From assembly GCA_947367285.1 (NCBI GenBank), contig CANBDB010000080.1:1-6993 (forward strand): a stretch of 6,993 nucleotides of DNA, read 5' to 3'. The position numbers and the translations under genes were made by a program. The DNA is from an uncultured Clostridia bacterium. GTDB lineage: Bacteria; Bacillota; Clostridia; Oscillospirales; CAG-272. Position 1 is the first letter of the stretch, and every line of letters starts with the position of its first letter. Below the pieces are notes generated by a model that did not search any database, was not told the DNA's origin, and saw only the letters and a program-made list of their open reading frames with translations. Shown in pieces: positions 1-6,463 of this stretch.

Positions 1-4
1 GGGT

Positions 5-36
5 GCAGGGGGCGGCTTTTCAAAAAAGCCCCCTGC
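5..36. other. GC-rich hairpin at window edge
   Basis: Bases 5-13 are the exact reverse complement of 28-36. An alternative fold pairs 5-10 with 31-36 and 14-20 with 24-30, leaving a three-base bulge. No T-tract follows on either strand, so it is not a textbook terminator. It may belong to the end of a gene outside the window. Nothing else is recognisable between it and the promoter at 93. Confidence 0.45.
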
Positions 37-92
37 TATTCCAAAACAAAACTAACTTCTCGCTAAATCCCAATTTATCTATCACATTTATC

Positions 93-121
93 TTGATTTT
101 GAGGCAAAAATGGTATATAAT
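93..121 (+). promoter_or_regulatory. Sigma-A-type promoter of copA
   Basis: A -35 box TTGATT (93-98) and a perfect -10 box TATAAT (116-121) are separated by 17 bases. Transcription should begin near 128, giving a leader of about 16 bases before the ribosome site and the TTG at 144. This placement rules out the longer open frame that runs back to base 3. I saw no convincing CopY- or CsoR-type operator, so copper control is not shown by the sequence. Confidence 0.8.
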
Positions 122-130
122 ATACTTGTC

Positions 131-140
131 AGAAGGTGAT
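131..140 (+). promoter_or_regulatory. Ribosome binding site deciding the TTG start of copA
   Basis: AGAAGGTGAT lies just upstream of the TTG at 144. The protein from that codon begins directly with a heavy-metal-associated domain (MRKFDITGMSCAAC), as expected for CopA. The upstream in-frame residues are encoded by promoter DNA. Confidence 0.75.
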
Positions 141-143
141 AAA

Positions 144-2594
144 TTGAGAAAATTTGATATAACAGGAATGAGCTGTGCGGCGTGCTCGGCGCGTGTTGAG
201 AAAGCAGTCTCCGCGCTTGAGGGCGTTGAGGTATGCTCGGTAAACCTGCTCACAAACTCTATGGAGGTTGAGGGTAGCGCGAGCGAGGTGGATATAATCA
301 CTGCAGTTACAAAGGCAGGTTACGGTGCGACGATTGCAGGTTCAAAAAAAGAAAAAGGCAACGAACAATCAAATAAAAGTAAGGTTAGCGACGAGATAAG
401 GACGTTAAAAAATAGATTTCTTGTGTCTCTTCTATTTCTCCTCGCACTTATGTACGTTGCGATGGGACACAATATGTGGGGATTTCCCCTTCCCTCGTTT
501 TTAGAGAAAAGTCCCGAGGTAATTGCAATTTTGCAAATGATACTTTGCATAATTGTAATGGTGATAAATAGAAAATTCTTCATCAGCGGATTCAAATCCG
601 CGATAAATCTTGCACCGAATATGGACACGCTCGTGTCACTCGGCTCGGGTGTTTCATTTGTGTACAGCGTATATCTTACGATCAACATTGATGAACGCAC
701 ACTCCACGGACTTTATTTCGAGTCCGCGGCAATGATATTGGTACTCATCACACTCGGAAAGATGCTTGAAGCGATAGCCAAGGGCAAAACGACCGACGCG
801 CTCGACAAGTTAACTTCCCTTGCTCCCGAATCGGCAAATGTCATTCGAGACGGAAATGAGCTTTCCGTGCCAATATCCGAGGTTCGCGTTGGTGATATTT
901 TCACAGTGCGACCAGGTGAGAGCGTGGCTGTTGACGGCATTATCATTGAGGGAGAGAGCGCAATCGACGAAAGCGCACTCACAGGTGAGAGCATTCCCGT
1001 TGACAAGACGGCAGGCGACAGTGTTTACTGTGCCACTATCAATCGCTCGGGATTCTTAAAATGCCGCGCGACCGAGGTGGGCGATGAGACAATGCTCTCG
1101 CGCATTATAAAAATGGTCGAGGATGCATCCTCAAGCAAAGCGCCCATAGCAAAGCTTGCTGACAAGGTTTCGGGAATTTTTGTTCCCGTGGTCATTGGAA
1201 TTGCGGTAATTACATTTATTATATGGACACTTCTTGATAAAGAGCTTGGTTTTTCACTCACAAGAGCCATTTCAGTTCTAGTTATCAGCTGTCCGTGTGC
1301 ACTCGGCCTTGCCACTCCCGTTTCCATTATGGTAGGAAGCGGTGTTGGAGCAAAAAACGGAATTTTATTCAAAAATGCGACCTCACTTGAGGAAGCAGGA
1401 AAAATAAAAGTGGTGGCTCTTGACAAGACGGGCACTATCACTGAGGGCAAGCCCGAGGTGAAGAGCATCGTATTTGAAGCGGATGCCGACGAGGACGAGC
1501 TTTTAACACTCGCTTATTCACTTGAAAAGCAGAGCGAGCACCCACTTTCGCACGCAATAATTGAGTATTGCGCAAAAAAGGATACTCCCACTCTCCCTAT
1601 TTCATCCTTCCGTGCAGTTGCGGGCAACGGACTTGAGGGTGAGATTGATGGTGCAATAGTTAGGGGCGGAAATGAGGCATTTATTTCAAAATTTGTGACT
1701 CTCCCCGAAAGCTTAATGCAGCAGGCAAACATTCTTGCTGAGGAAGGCAAAACGCCTATGTTCTTTGCCAAAGATGATAAGGCTCTCGGCATTATAGCAG
1801 TTGCGGATACGATAAAATCCGACTCAAAGGAAGCCATAGAAGAGCTAAAGAAAATGGGAATTCGCACGGTAATGCTCACCGGTGATAACGAGCGCACCGC
1901 ACGCGCCATAGCCAAGGAAGCAGGCGTTGACGAATGTATTGCAGGCGTTCTTCCCGACGGCAAGGAAAGAGTTATTCAAGACCTCAAAAAATACGGCAAG
2001 GTGGCAATGGTCGGCGACGGCATAAACGACGCGCCCGCACTCACCGCCGCAGACACGGGAATAGCCATTGGAAGCGGAACGGATATTGCCATCGACAGCG
2101 CAAACATCGTGCTTATCAAGAGCAATATGGCAAGTCTCCCTGCGGCAATTAAGCTCAGCCGCGCGACACTTAACAATATAAAGTTAAGTCTATTTTGGGC
2201 GTTCTTCTATAACGCGCTCGGAATTCCGCTTGCGGCAGGTGTGCTTATTCCCCTCGGAATAAAACTCACTCCAATGCTCGGGGCGGCGGCAATGAGCCTT
2301 TCCAGCTTTTGCGTAGTCACAAACGCACTCAGACTAAATCTCGTGAATATTTATAAGAAACATAAAGTAAAGGAGTTTAAAAAAATGACAAGAACAATTA
2401 AAATTGAAGGTATGATGTGCCCCCACTGTGAAGCGCACGTTAAAAAGGCACTTGAAGCTCTCGCAGGAGTTGAAAGCGCAACACCCAGCCACGTTGAGAA
2501 AAAGGCAGTTGTAGTCCTCACCTCCCCCGTCTCCGACGAAATCCTCAAATCCACTGTTGAAGCACAGGGATATAAGGTACTTGGAATTGAATAA
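144..2594 (+). CDS. copA: Cu(I)-translocating P1B-type ATPase with N- and C-terminal HMA domains
   Basis: An 816-residue inner-membrane pump that exports Cu(I) from the cytoplasm using ATP. The N-terminal HMA domain carries GMSCAAC (C11, C14). Membrane helices start around residue 92. The actuator motif TGES is at 280-283 and the CPC metal-binding motif at 383-385. The phosphorylated Asp is D427 in DKTGT, HP is at 466-467, and GDGINDAP at 624-631. Y689-N690 and M717xxxS721 in the last helices, together with CPC, are the family signature for Cu(I)/Ag(I) rather than zinc or cadmium. A second HMA domain (about 748-816, GMMCPHC with C759 and C762) is fused at the C-terminus after a short charged linker. 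The TTG start at 144 is set by promoter and ribosome site. The gene appears monocistronic, ending at a hairpin terminator. No copper regulator is nearby. Confidence 0.95.
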   Translation: MRKFDITGMSCAACSARVEKAVSALEGVEVCSVNLLTNSMEVEGSASEVDIITAVTKAGYGATIAGSKKEKGNEQSNKSKVSDEIRTLKNRFLVSLLFLLALMYVAMGHNMWGFPLPSFLEKSPEVIAILQMILCIIVMVINRKFFISGFKSAINLAPNMDTLVSLGSGVSFVYSVYLTINIDERTLHGLYFESAAMILVLITLGKMLEAIAKGKTTDALDKLTSLAPESANVIRDGNELSVPISEVRVGDIFTVRPGESVAVDGIIIEGESAIDESALTGESIPVDKTAGDSVYCATINRSGFLKCRATEVGDETMLSRIIKMVEDASSSKAPIAKLADKVSGIFVPVVIGIAVITFIIWTLLDKELGFSLTRAISVLVISCPCALGLATPVSIMVGSGVGAKNGILFKNATSLEEAGKIKVVALDKTGTITEGKPEVKSIVFEADADEDELLTLAYSLEKQSEHPLSHAIIEYCAKKDTPTLPISSFRAVAGNGLEGEIDGAIVRGGNEAFISKFVTLPESLMQQANILAEEGKTPMFFAKDDKALGIIAVADTIKSDSKEAIEELKKMGIRTVMLTGDNERTARAIAKEAGVDECIAGVLPDGKERVIQDLKKYGKVAMVGDGINDAPALTAADTGIAIGSGTDIAIDSANIVLIKSNMASLPAAIKLSRATLNNIKLSLFWAFFYNALGIPLAAGVLIPLGIKLTPMLGAAAMSLSSFCVVTNALRLNLVNIYKKHKVKEFKKMTRTIKIEGMMCPHCEAHVKKALEALAGVESATPSHVEKKAVVVLTSPVSDEILKSTVEAQGYKVLGIE
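2369..2387 (+). promoter_or_regulatory. Internal Shine-Dalgarno and ATG, possible free CopZ start
   Basis: Inside copA, AAAGGAG (2369-2375) is followed after nine bases by an in-frame ATG (2385-2387). Initiation here would give a 69-residue protein, MTRTIKIEGMMCPHC..., ending at 2594. That is the size and fold of a free CopZ copper chaperone. The site sits exactly at the boundary between the last membrane helix region and the C-terminal HMA domain. It may be an active internal start or a relic of a copA-copZ pair fused by loss of a stop codon. Sequence alone cannot separate these. Confidence 0.5.
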
Positions 2595-2600
2595 AAATAA

Positions 2601-2630
2601 AACTCGCATCCGAGGGATGCGAGTTTTTTT
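2601..2630. terminator. Probably bidirectional terminator between copA and the SDR gene
   Basis: An 11-bp perfect stem (2601-2611 with 2615-2625) closes a GAG triloop and is followed by T residues to 2630 on the + strand. The left flank is A-rich, so the minus strand also reads hairpin then T-rich. It lies between two convergent genes whose stops are 41 bases apart and can serve both. Confidence 0.85.
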
Positions 2631-2635
2631 ATTTA

Positions 2636-3400
2636 TTAAAGTGTAGAACCAAAGTCTGTTACGATGGACTGACCTGTGATGGCACGGGATTCGTCGGATG
2701 CGAAGAAGAGGAGCATATTTGCAAGATCCTCGGGGAAGCAGGGCTGAACCTTGAGATCGTTATGCTTCATCATCTGACCAAAGATGTTCATGTCCATATT
2801 TGCAGCGCTCATACCTGCAACCATGGGTGTTACGATAGTACCGGGGCAAAGCGCATTGCAACGTACGTTTGTACCTGCAAAACGAAGCGCTGTATGTCTT
2901 GTGAGACCAATAATTGCTGCCTTGGATGCAACGTAAGCTGCGCCGCCGCAACCCATAACACCTGCAACGGATGCAACGTTAACGATGGAGCCGTAGCCCG
3001 TCTTTGCCATTTCAACGGAAACCTCACGTGTCATGCACATTGTTCCCTTTGTATTGATGTCGATAACTCTGTTCATATCGTCATCAGTAAAGCTATCAAT
3101 TGCCTTAAGACCATTATCAAGAACGCCTGCGTTATTGATAAGAATGTCGATCTTGCCGAAAGCCGCAAGAGTTTCAGCTACCACTCTCTTTGCGTCCTCA
3201 ACCTTGGAAATGTCGGAGCAAATGGGAAGAACCTCGCCGCCCATTTCACGAATTTTTACAGCAACCTCTTCAAGCTGTGCCTCGCGACGAGCTGTGATTA
3301 CTACCTTTGCGCCTTCTTTAGCGAATTTTTCTGCAGTTGCAGCACCAACACCGGAGTTTCCTCCTGTGATAATGGCAACCTTGCCTTCTAAACGATTCAT
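2636..3400 (-). CDS. Short-chain dehydrogenase/reductase (SDR), classical type
   Basis: A 254-residue cytosolic NAD(P)-dependent oxidoreductase of the usual length for classical SDRs. The cofactor motif TGGNSGVG is at 12-19 and NNAG at 89-92. The catalytic tetrad is visible as N116, S144, Y156 and K160 (YVASK), and PG is at 186-187. R38-R39 just after the second strand favour NADP(H) over NAD(H), by family knowledge. The substrate cannot be read from sequence; sugar, steroid/bile acid and 3-oxoacyl relatives all share these motifs. The ATG is preceded at eight bases by GGAGGA (3409-3414). The C-terminus reads TDFGSTL where many relatives have a VDGG-type ending. It is a single-gene unit with a near-consensus promoter, which suggests strong basal expression. 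Confidence 0.9.
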   Translation of the reverse strand: MNRLEGKVAIITGGNSGVGAATAEKFAKEGAKVVITARREAQLEEVAVKIREMGGEVLPICSDISKVEDAKRVVAETLAAFGKIDILINNAGVLDNGLKAIDSFTDDDMNRVIDINTKGTMCMTREVSVEMAKTGYGSIVNVASVAGVMGCGGAAYVASKAAIIGLTRHTALRFAGTNVRCNALCPGTIVTPMVAGMSAANMDMNIFGQMMKHNDLKVQPCFPEDLANMLLFFASDESRAITGQSIVTDFGSTL

Positions 3401-3452
3401 TTTGTTTTTCCTCCATAATATATAACGTTTTGTTTTTCAAACAGTATTGTTA

Positions 3453-3481
3453 ATTATATCACAATGTACCCCGAATGTCAA
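3453..3481 (-). promoter_or_regulatory. Near-consensus promoter of the SDR gene
   Basis: On the minus strand TTGACA (3476-3481) and TATAAT (3453-3458) both match consensus and are 17 bases apart. A TG one base upstream of the -10 makes it an extended -10 as well. Transcription should start near 3446, leaving about 45 bases of leader before the ATG at 3400. Confidence 0.88.
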
Positions 3482-3501
3482 GAAAAAACAATGATTATAT
3501 C

Positions 3502-3533
3502 AAAAAATCGCACTCAATGAGTGCGATTTTTTT
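3502..3533 (-). terminator. Terminator of the P-loop/CYTH gene
   Basis: A 13-bp stem (3502-3514 with 3520-3532) with loop CAATG begins within a few bases of the TGA at 3537-3535. On the minus strand the stem ends in six T residues. It also shields the SDR promoter at 3453-3481 from read-through. Confidence 0.85.
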
Positions 3534-3534
3534 A

Positions 3535-4605
3535 TCAAATTTTAGCAAGTGTGATATTTTTATAGTTTTCGTCCTCGGTTATTTCGCGAATATTCTTAAC
3601 GAAATCAGGGAAAACGATAAATCCGTCGCCCTCTCCCTGCTCGATCTCAATAATTGCTTTATCGTTCCAGAAGGGGTAAACGTCGATCTCAAAATACTGA
3701 TTTTTGTAAGTGAGGCAATATCTTGTTTTACGAATCGGACGGCAAGTGGGATCAGCTTCCATCAACAAACGGATATATGCGTCCTTAGAAAGTCTGCGTT
3801 CAAGGCGCACACCCTTTCTCTTTCTCGTTTGGAAGTATATATAGTTTCCATCTACTCCGCGCTGACGAACACGATTTTCTTCACCCTCTTGTGAAATAAG
3901 GTAGGTTTGAATAATCTCTACGCGCTGACAGTTGGGCATATTTTCAAGCAGAGCGATATCGGGGTAATCCATAAGAAATCTTCTCTTGATGTCGCAGGGA
4001 CCCTGCTCGCCAAGGAAGTTTGACATTTCGGAGAGTAATTTCTTCATCTTTTTCTCAAAGTCAGTGTCGTTATCAATGATTCTGAGGTGGGGATGTCCCG
4101 TCCAAGCCGCAATAATTCTATCGTCAAGCGCAGACGCCTCGTCAACAGTCTCGGTTCTTGCACCGTTATTTTCAAGTGTATAGAACTCCTTTGCGCCCTT
4201 AGCACAAGTAACAAGATGGAACACCGCATCATAGCTATCGCGAAGCTCTACTTCACTGTGGCCAACGTAATCGCAAACCTCATTGAAATCCGCCTGTGTC
4301 ATATATGCCTTATTGTCAAGCGCGCCGCGGTCGCAAACGAGAAGGATTTTTTCCTTGGGCATAGTAAGAGCGCCCTGTGTGAAAATTCTCTCCTTTTCGA
4401 GCTGAAGCTGCATTTGACACTTTTGGTACTCTACGTTAGTTCCGCAGGTCCAAGGCGCAACTCCACCCGTGATAAGCTCAGTAGCCGTTTCAGGTACGAA
4501 GAGCACTGTGTAGCCGAGCTTTGTAAAAGCTCCCTGTATTCTATTCATAGCGGTTGTCTTACCCGCGCAAGGTCCGCCCGTGATTACTATCTTTTTGATC
4601 TCCAT
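3535..4605 (-). CDS. P-loop NTPase/kinase (AAA_28-like) fused to a CYTH triphosphate-tunnel domain
   Basis: A 356-residue cytosolic protein with two domains. Residues 1-200 form a P-loop NTPase: Walker A GGPCAGKT at 10-17, a Walker B-like strand ILLVCDRG at 87-94 with D92, and WTGHPHLRIIDN at 168-179, typical of AAA_28-type ATPases. Residues about 205-356 look like a CYTH domain: RFL at 209-211, VEIIQTYL at 229-236, RVR at 245-247, RKRK at 261-264, EIDVY at 306-310 and IIEIE at 318-322. These supply the basic and acidic residues that line a triphosphate tunnel. The usual opening ExExK is degenerate here (DIKRR, 205-209). CYTH enzymes act on inorganic triphosphate, polyphosphate or nucleotide triphosphates. 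Plant TTM1/TTM2 also join a P-loop kinase to CYTH. The true substrate is unknown. The ATG at 4605 is chosen for its ribosome site; a TTG at 4635 lacks one. Confidence 0.85.
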   Translation of the reverse strand: MEIKKIVITGGPCAGKTTAMNRIQGAFTKLGYTVLFVPETATELITGGVAPWTCGTNVEYQKCQMQLQLEKERIFTQGALTMPKEKILLVCDRGALDNKAYMTQADFNEVCDYVGHSEVELRDSYDAVFHLVTCAKGAKEFYTLENNGARTETVDEASALDDRIIAAWTGHPHLRIIDNDTDFEKKMKKLLSEMSNFLGEQGPCDIKRRFLMDYPDIALLENMPNCQRVEIIQTYLISQEGEENRVRQRGVDGNYIYFQTRKRKGVRLERRLSKDAYIRLLMEADPTCRPIRKTRYCLTYKNQYFEIDVYPFWNDKAIIEIEQGEGDGFIVFPDFVKNIREITEDENYKNITLAKI

Positions 4606-4612
4606 TTTGATA

Positions 4613-4618
4613 TCTCCT
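4613..4618 (-). promoter_or_regulatory. Ribosome site deciding the ATG at 4605
   Basis: AGGAGA on the minus strand sits seven bases before ATG 4605-4603. The resulting protein starts MEIKKIVITGG, placing the Walker A strand directly at the N-terminus as in related P-loop proteins. The ten extra residues of the longer frame are encoded by leader sequence. Confidence 0.8.
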
Positions 4619-4652
4619 AAATGAATTAAAGGCAAATGCCAAATACACAGTT

Positions 4653-4681
4653 ATTATACTACACTTTGTGAGTTTTTTCAA
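4653..4681 (-). promoter_or_regulatory. Promoter of the P-loop/CYTH gene
   Basis: TTGAAA (4676-4681) and TATAAT (4653-4658) on the minus strand are 17 bases apart. The predicted start is near 4646, about 40 bases before the ATG. Its -35 box lies 25 bases from the -35 box of the opposing promoter, so the two form a tight divergent pair. Confidence 0.85.
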
Positions 4682-4706
4682 TAGAAAATGCAAGTTTTCT
4701 GAGCTA

Positions 4707-4735
4707 TTGACAACTAAGAATAAATATGATATAAA
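4707..4735 (+). promoter_or_regulatory. Promoter of the PI-PLC-like gene
   Basis: TTGACA (4707-4712) and TATAAA (4730-4735) are 17 bases apart, with an extended -10 TG at 4727-4728. The expected start is near 4742, giving a leader of about 29 bases. Confidence 0.85.
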
Positions 4736-4759
4736 TAAAGTACTATATCTTTGATACTT

Positions 4760-4765
4760 GGGGGG
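4760..4765 (+). promoter_or_regulatory. Unusual all-G ribosome site of the PI-PLC-like gene
   Basis: Six G residues stand five bases before ATG 4771. This can pair with the CCUCC anti-Shine-Dalgarno only through a G-U step, unlike the GGAGG or AGGAG sites of neighbouring genes, so initiation may be weaker. The ATG is still the best start because a hydrophobic signal segment follows at once. Confidence 0.6.
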
Positions 4766-4770
4766 TAAAT

Positions 4771-5712
4771 ATGTGGATTAAAAACATTTTACTTGGACTT
4801 TTGGCTCTTATTTGTGTCGCCTTGATAACCGTTCTTGTAATACTCGGTGTGGCGAATTCGGGTGTTGGTGCTCGAGAGCTCGATGAAAATGATATGATGC
4901 TCGATTGGATGAGCCGTCTTGATGACAAAACGCCATTGAACGAAGTATTTATTCCCGGCACGCACGATAGCGGCGCGCTTTACTCCTTCCTCGGCGTTTC
5001 GGGAAAGTGCCAATCCTACACCATAGGCGAGCAGCTCTCCATGGGTGTGCGCTTCTTTGACATTCGCCTTCAACTCCGCGGCAGTGAGCTTGCGGTAGTA
5101 CATAGCTTTGTTGATCAAAAGCTTACCTTTGACGCGGTGCTTGACGATATAAAAGCATTTATCACCGAAAACCCTTCTGAATTTGTTATAATTTCCATAA
5201 AAGAGGATGCCGATGCGGATGCTCCCGAGCTCCCCTTTGAAAAAGCAGTTGAACATGCTCTTTCCGAGCATCTCGGCTCACTTCTCTCAACTTCTGCTGA
5301 AGTTCCATCCTCCGTTGGTGAGGCGCGCGGCAAGGTTCATATCGTTTCACGATACAGCGGTGCATCTATAGGTGTGCCTGCACATTCGGGTTGGGCCGAC
5401 TCAACCTCCTTTGAGCTTGGCTCACTCTACGTTCAGGACTATTACGCGATAGATAGCGTTGAAGCGAAAATGGGAGACATTAAAAATGCATTCCTCGTTG
5501 CAAGCGAGAAAAAGTACGCGCTCGTGCTGAATTTCACAAGCTGTTATCTCTCCGAGGGATTTCCGCCTGCCCACGCACCCACGACAGCAAAGCTAATAAA
5601 TCCACAGCTCAGCGAGATTTTGAACGGCGGTGAAGCGGCTCCCTGCGTATTTGTCAGTGATTTCGTCACACCCGAGCTTGTAAGAAGTATAATTGAGTGT
5701 AATTTTAAGTAA
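4771..5712 (+). CDS. Phosphatidylinositol-specific phospholipase C X-domain protein, membrane-anchored or secreted
   Basis: A 313-residue protein with an N-terminal signal or anchor: a short basic start (MWIK) then a hydrophobic stretch to about residue 28. The rest matches the bacterial PI-PLC fold: PGTHDSG at 62-68 (catalytic H65, D66), GVRFFDIRL at 92-100 (D97, R99), VVHSF at 109-113 (second catalytic H111), NPSEFVIISIKED at 134-146, and VSD at 296-298, where D298 may match the late Asp of the Bacillus enzyme. Family enzymes cleave phosphatidylinositol or GPI anchors to a cyclic inositol phosphate and diacylglycerol. All main catalytic residues appear present, so activity is likely, acting outside the cytoplasmic membrane. 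The preferred lipid is unknown. It is a single-gene unit with its own promoter and terminator, divergent from the P-loop/CYTH gene. Confidence 0.88.
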   Translation: MWIKNILLGLLALICVALITVLVILGVANSGVGARELDENDMMLDWMSRLDDKTPLNEVFIPGTHDSGALYSFLGVSGKCQSYTIGEQLSMGVRFFDIRLQLRGSELAVVHSFVDQKLTFDAVLDDIKAFITENPSEFVIISIKEDADADAPELPFEKAVEHALSEHLGSLLSTSAEVPSSVGEARGKVHIVSRYSGASIGVPAHSGWADSTSFELGSLYVQDYYAIDSVEAKMGDIKNAFLVASEKKYALVLNFTSCYLSEGFPPAHAPTTAKLINPQLSEILNGGEAAPCVFVSDFVTPELVRSIIECNFK

Positions 5713-5715
5713 ATG

Positions 5716-5755
5716 AAATAAAATACAGCACCCACGTGGATGCTGTATTTTATTT
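5716..5755. terminator. Terminator after the PI-PLC-like gene, probably bidirectional
   Basis: A perfect 15-bp arm pair (5716-5730 with 5741-5755), extended inward by two more pairs across one mismatch, closes an ACGT loop. A-rich on the left and T-rich on the right, it can stop the + strand gene ending at 5712 and also the GNAT gene coming from the right. Confidence 0.85.
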
Positions 5756-5792
5756 ACTCAAAAAATGCGCTACTTTAGGTTGCTTTTTCTTG

Positions 5793-5808
5793 GTGGCGGA
5801 GAGAGAGG
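5793..5808 (-). repeat. tRNA-Ser 3'-end fragment, distal copy
   Basis: Sixteen bases identical to 6877-6892, i.e. the CCA end, discriminator, acceptor strand and the first T-stem bases of tRNA-Ser, in the same orientation as the intact gene. The match stops at 5809. It lies seven bases beyond the GNAT stop codon. The rest of a tRNA is missing. Bases 5760-5790 could be a decayed terminator, but pairing is weak. Confidence 0.75.
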
Positions 5809-5814
5809 CTATAA

Positions 5815-6321
5815 TTAAAGTTCTAATATGGCGGGCATTTCTCCGTTTTCATAATATGCGCTTGGAACTTCCTTAAATCCAAATGAACTGTACAAATTTC
5901 TTGCAACAGAATTATTGATGTCATAGGAAAGCCAACAGTATTTTGCAGGGCCCGAGGGTAAGGTGCGAACAAAATCCAAAGCGAGCTTCATCGCCTCCTT
6001 GGCATATCCCTTCCCTTGATATTTCTTGTCGATCATCAATCTCCATATCATATAGTTATCGCAAATAAACCAATTGCAAAGCGGATTATCCTTAACCTTT
6101 TCCGAAAGGTTGTCATAGGCGATCATTACAAACCCAACGGGCTTATCATCACAAAAAATACCAAACGGAAACACCGGCTTGCCATTTATCACATTTAGAT
6201 ATGCGTGAACCAGACTATACGTATTGTCGGCTACGAAATTCTTTTGTTCTCTTTTCAATCTCAGTTTAGTTATGGCAAAAAAATTATCGTCATTTATGGG
6301 TTCTAATCGTATTTTGCTCAT
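5815..6321 (-). CDS. GNAT N-acetyltransferase, spermidine/diamine acetyltransferase-like
   Basis: A 168-residue cytosolic acetyltransferase that would transfer acetyl from acetyl-CoA to an amine. The acetyl-CoA loop appears as IDKKYQGKGYAKEAM (consensus Q/RxxGxG/A), after the strand YMIWRLM. The C-terminal NNSVARNLYSSFGFKE is the usual GNAT helix and strand. The N-terminal part (RLEPI..., REQKNFVADNTYSLVHAY) recalls BltD-type polyamine acetyltransferases of Bacillota, but substrate is only inferred. The ATG at 6321 is used because GGAGGTG (6327-6333) precedes it by five bases; the in-frame TTG at 6339 lies upstream of that site. It lies between two tRNA-Ser 3' fragments, so it may be cargo of an inserted segment. 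Confidence 0.88.
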   Translation of the reverse strand: MSKIRLEPINDDNFFAITKLRLKREQKNFVADNTYSLVHAYLNVINGKPVFPFGIFCDDKPVGFVMIAYDNLSEKVKDNPLCNWFICDNYMIWRLMIDKKYQGKGYAKEAMKLALDFVRTLPSGPAKYCWLSYDINNSVARNLYSSFGFKEVPSAYYENGEMPAILEL

Positions 6322-6326
6322 TTCTA

Positions 6327-6333
6327 CACCTCC
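6327..6333 (-). promoter_or_regulatory. Ribosome site deciding the GNAT start
   Basis: GGAGGTG on the minus strand, five bases before ATG 6321-6319. The longer frame from TTG 6339 would translate this ribosome site itself (MNGGVE), so it is rejected. Confidence 0.85.
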
Positions 6334-6342
6334 GTTCAAGAT

Positions 6343-6371
6343 ATTGTATCAAAAAATACGCAAAATAGCAA
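6343..6371 (-). promoter_or_regulatory. Promoter of the GNAT gene
   Basis: TACAAT (6343-6348) with an extended TGA upstream and TTGCTA (6366-6371) at 17-base spacing on the minus strand. The start would fall near 6336, giving a very short leader just before the ribosome site. The -35 matches four of six consensus bases. Confidence 0.65.
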
Positions 6372-6410
6372 TACGTTATGTGGAAATTTTACGGAAGATA
6401 GTGGTTCTAT

Positions 6411-6441
6411 GTGGCGCACGGGATGAAGAGAGAGGGATTCG
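6411..6441 (-). repeat. tRNA-Ser 3'-end fragment, interrupted middle copy
   Basis: Bases 6427-6441 (AGAGAGAGGGATTCG) match 6884-6898 of tRNA-Ser exactly. Ten bases upstream, GTGGCG (6411-6416) matches the CCA/discriminator end, so the copy looks like the same fragment broken by about ten inserted bases. Homology ends at 6442. The 40 or so bases on its left up to the GNAT promoter hold nothing recognisable. Confidence 0.65.
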
Positions 6442-6463
6442 TTCTGCCCACTCGCGTCGCAAT

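Noticed and set aside
3..143. Longer CopA with 47 extra N-terminal residues from GTG at 3
   Set aside because: That stretch contains a hairpin and the promoter; a ribosome site and the first HMA domain point to TTG 144.
93..143. Copper-responsive operator before copA
   Set aside because: I looked for a CopY-like TACAnnTGTA box or a CsoR-type palindrome around the promoter and found neither.
2762..3391. Cysteine-rich 209-codon frame on the + strand opposite the SDR gene
   Set aside because: It is a shadow of the SDR coding sequence, whose minus-strand frame has all SDR motifs, a ribosome site and a promoter.
5793..5808. Remnants of whole tandem tRNA-Ser genes
   Set aside because: All copies keep only the 3' end and none shows anticodon, D-arm or variable-arm sequence nearby, which fits att-type fragments better than decayed full genes; not fully excluded.
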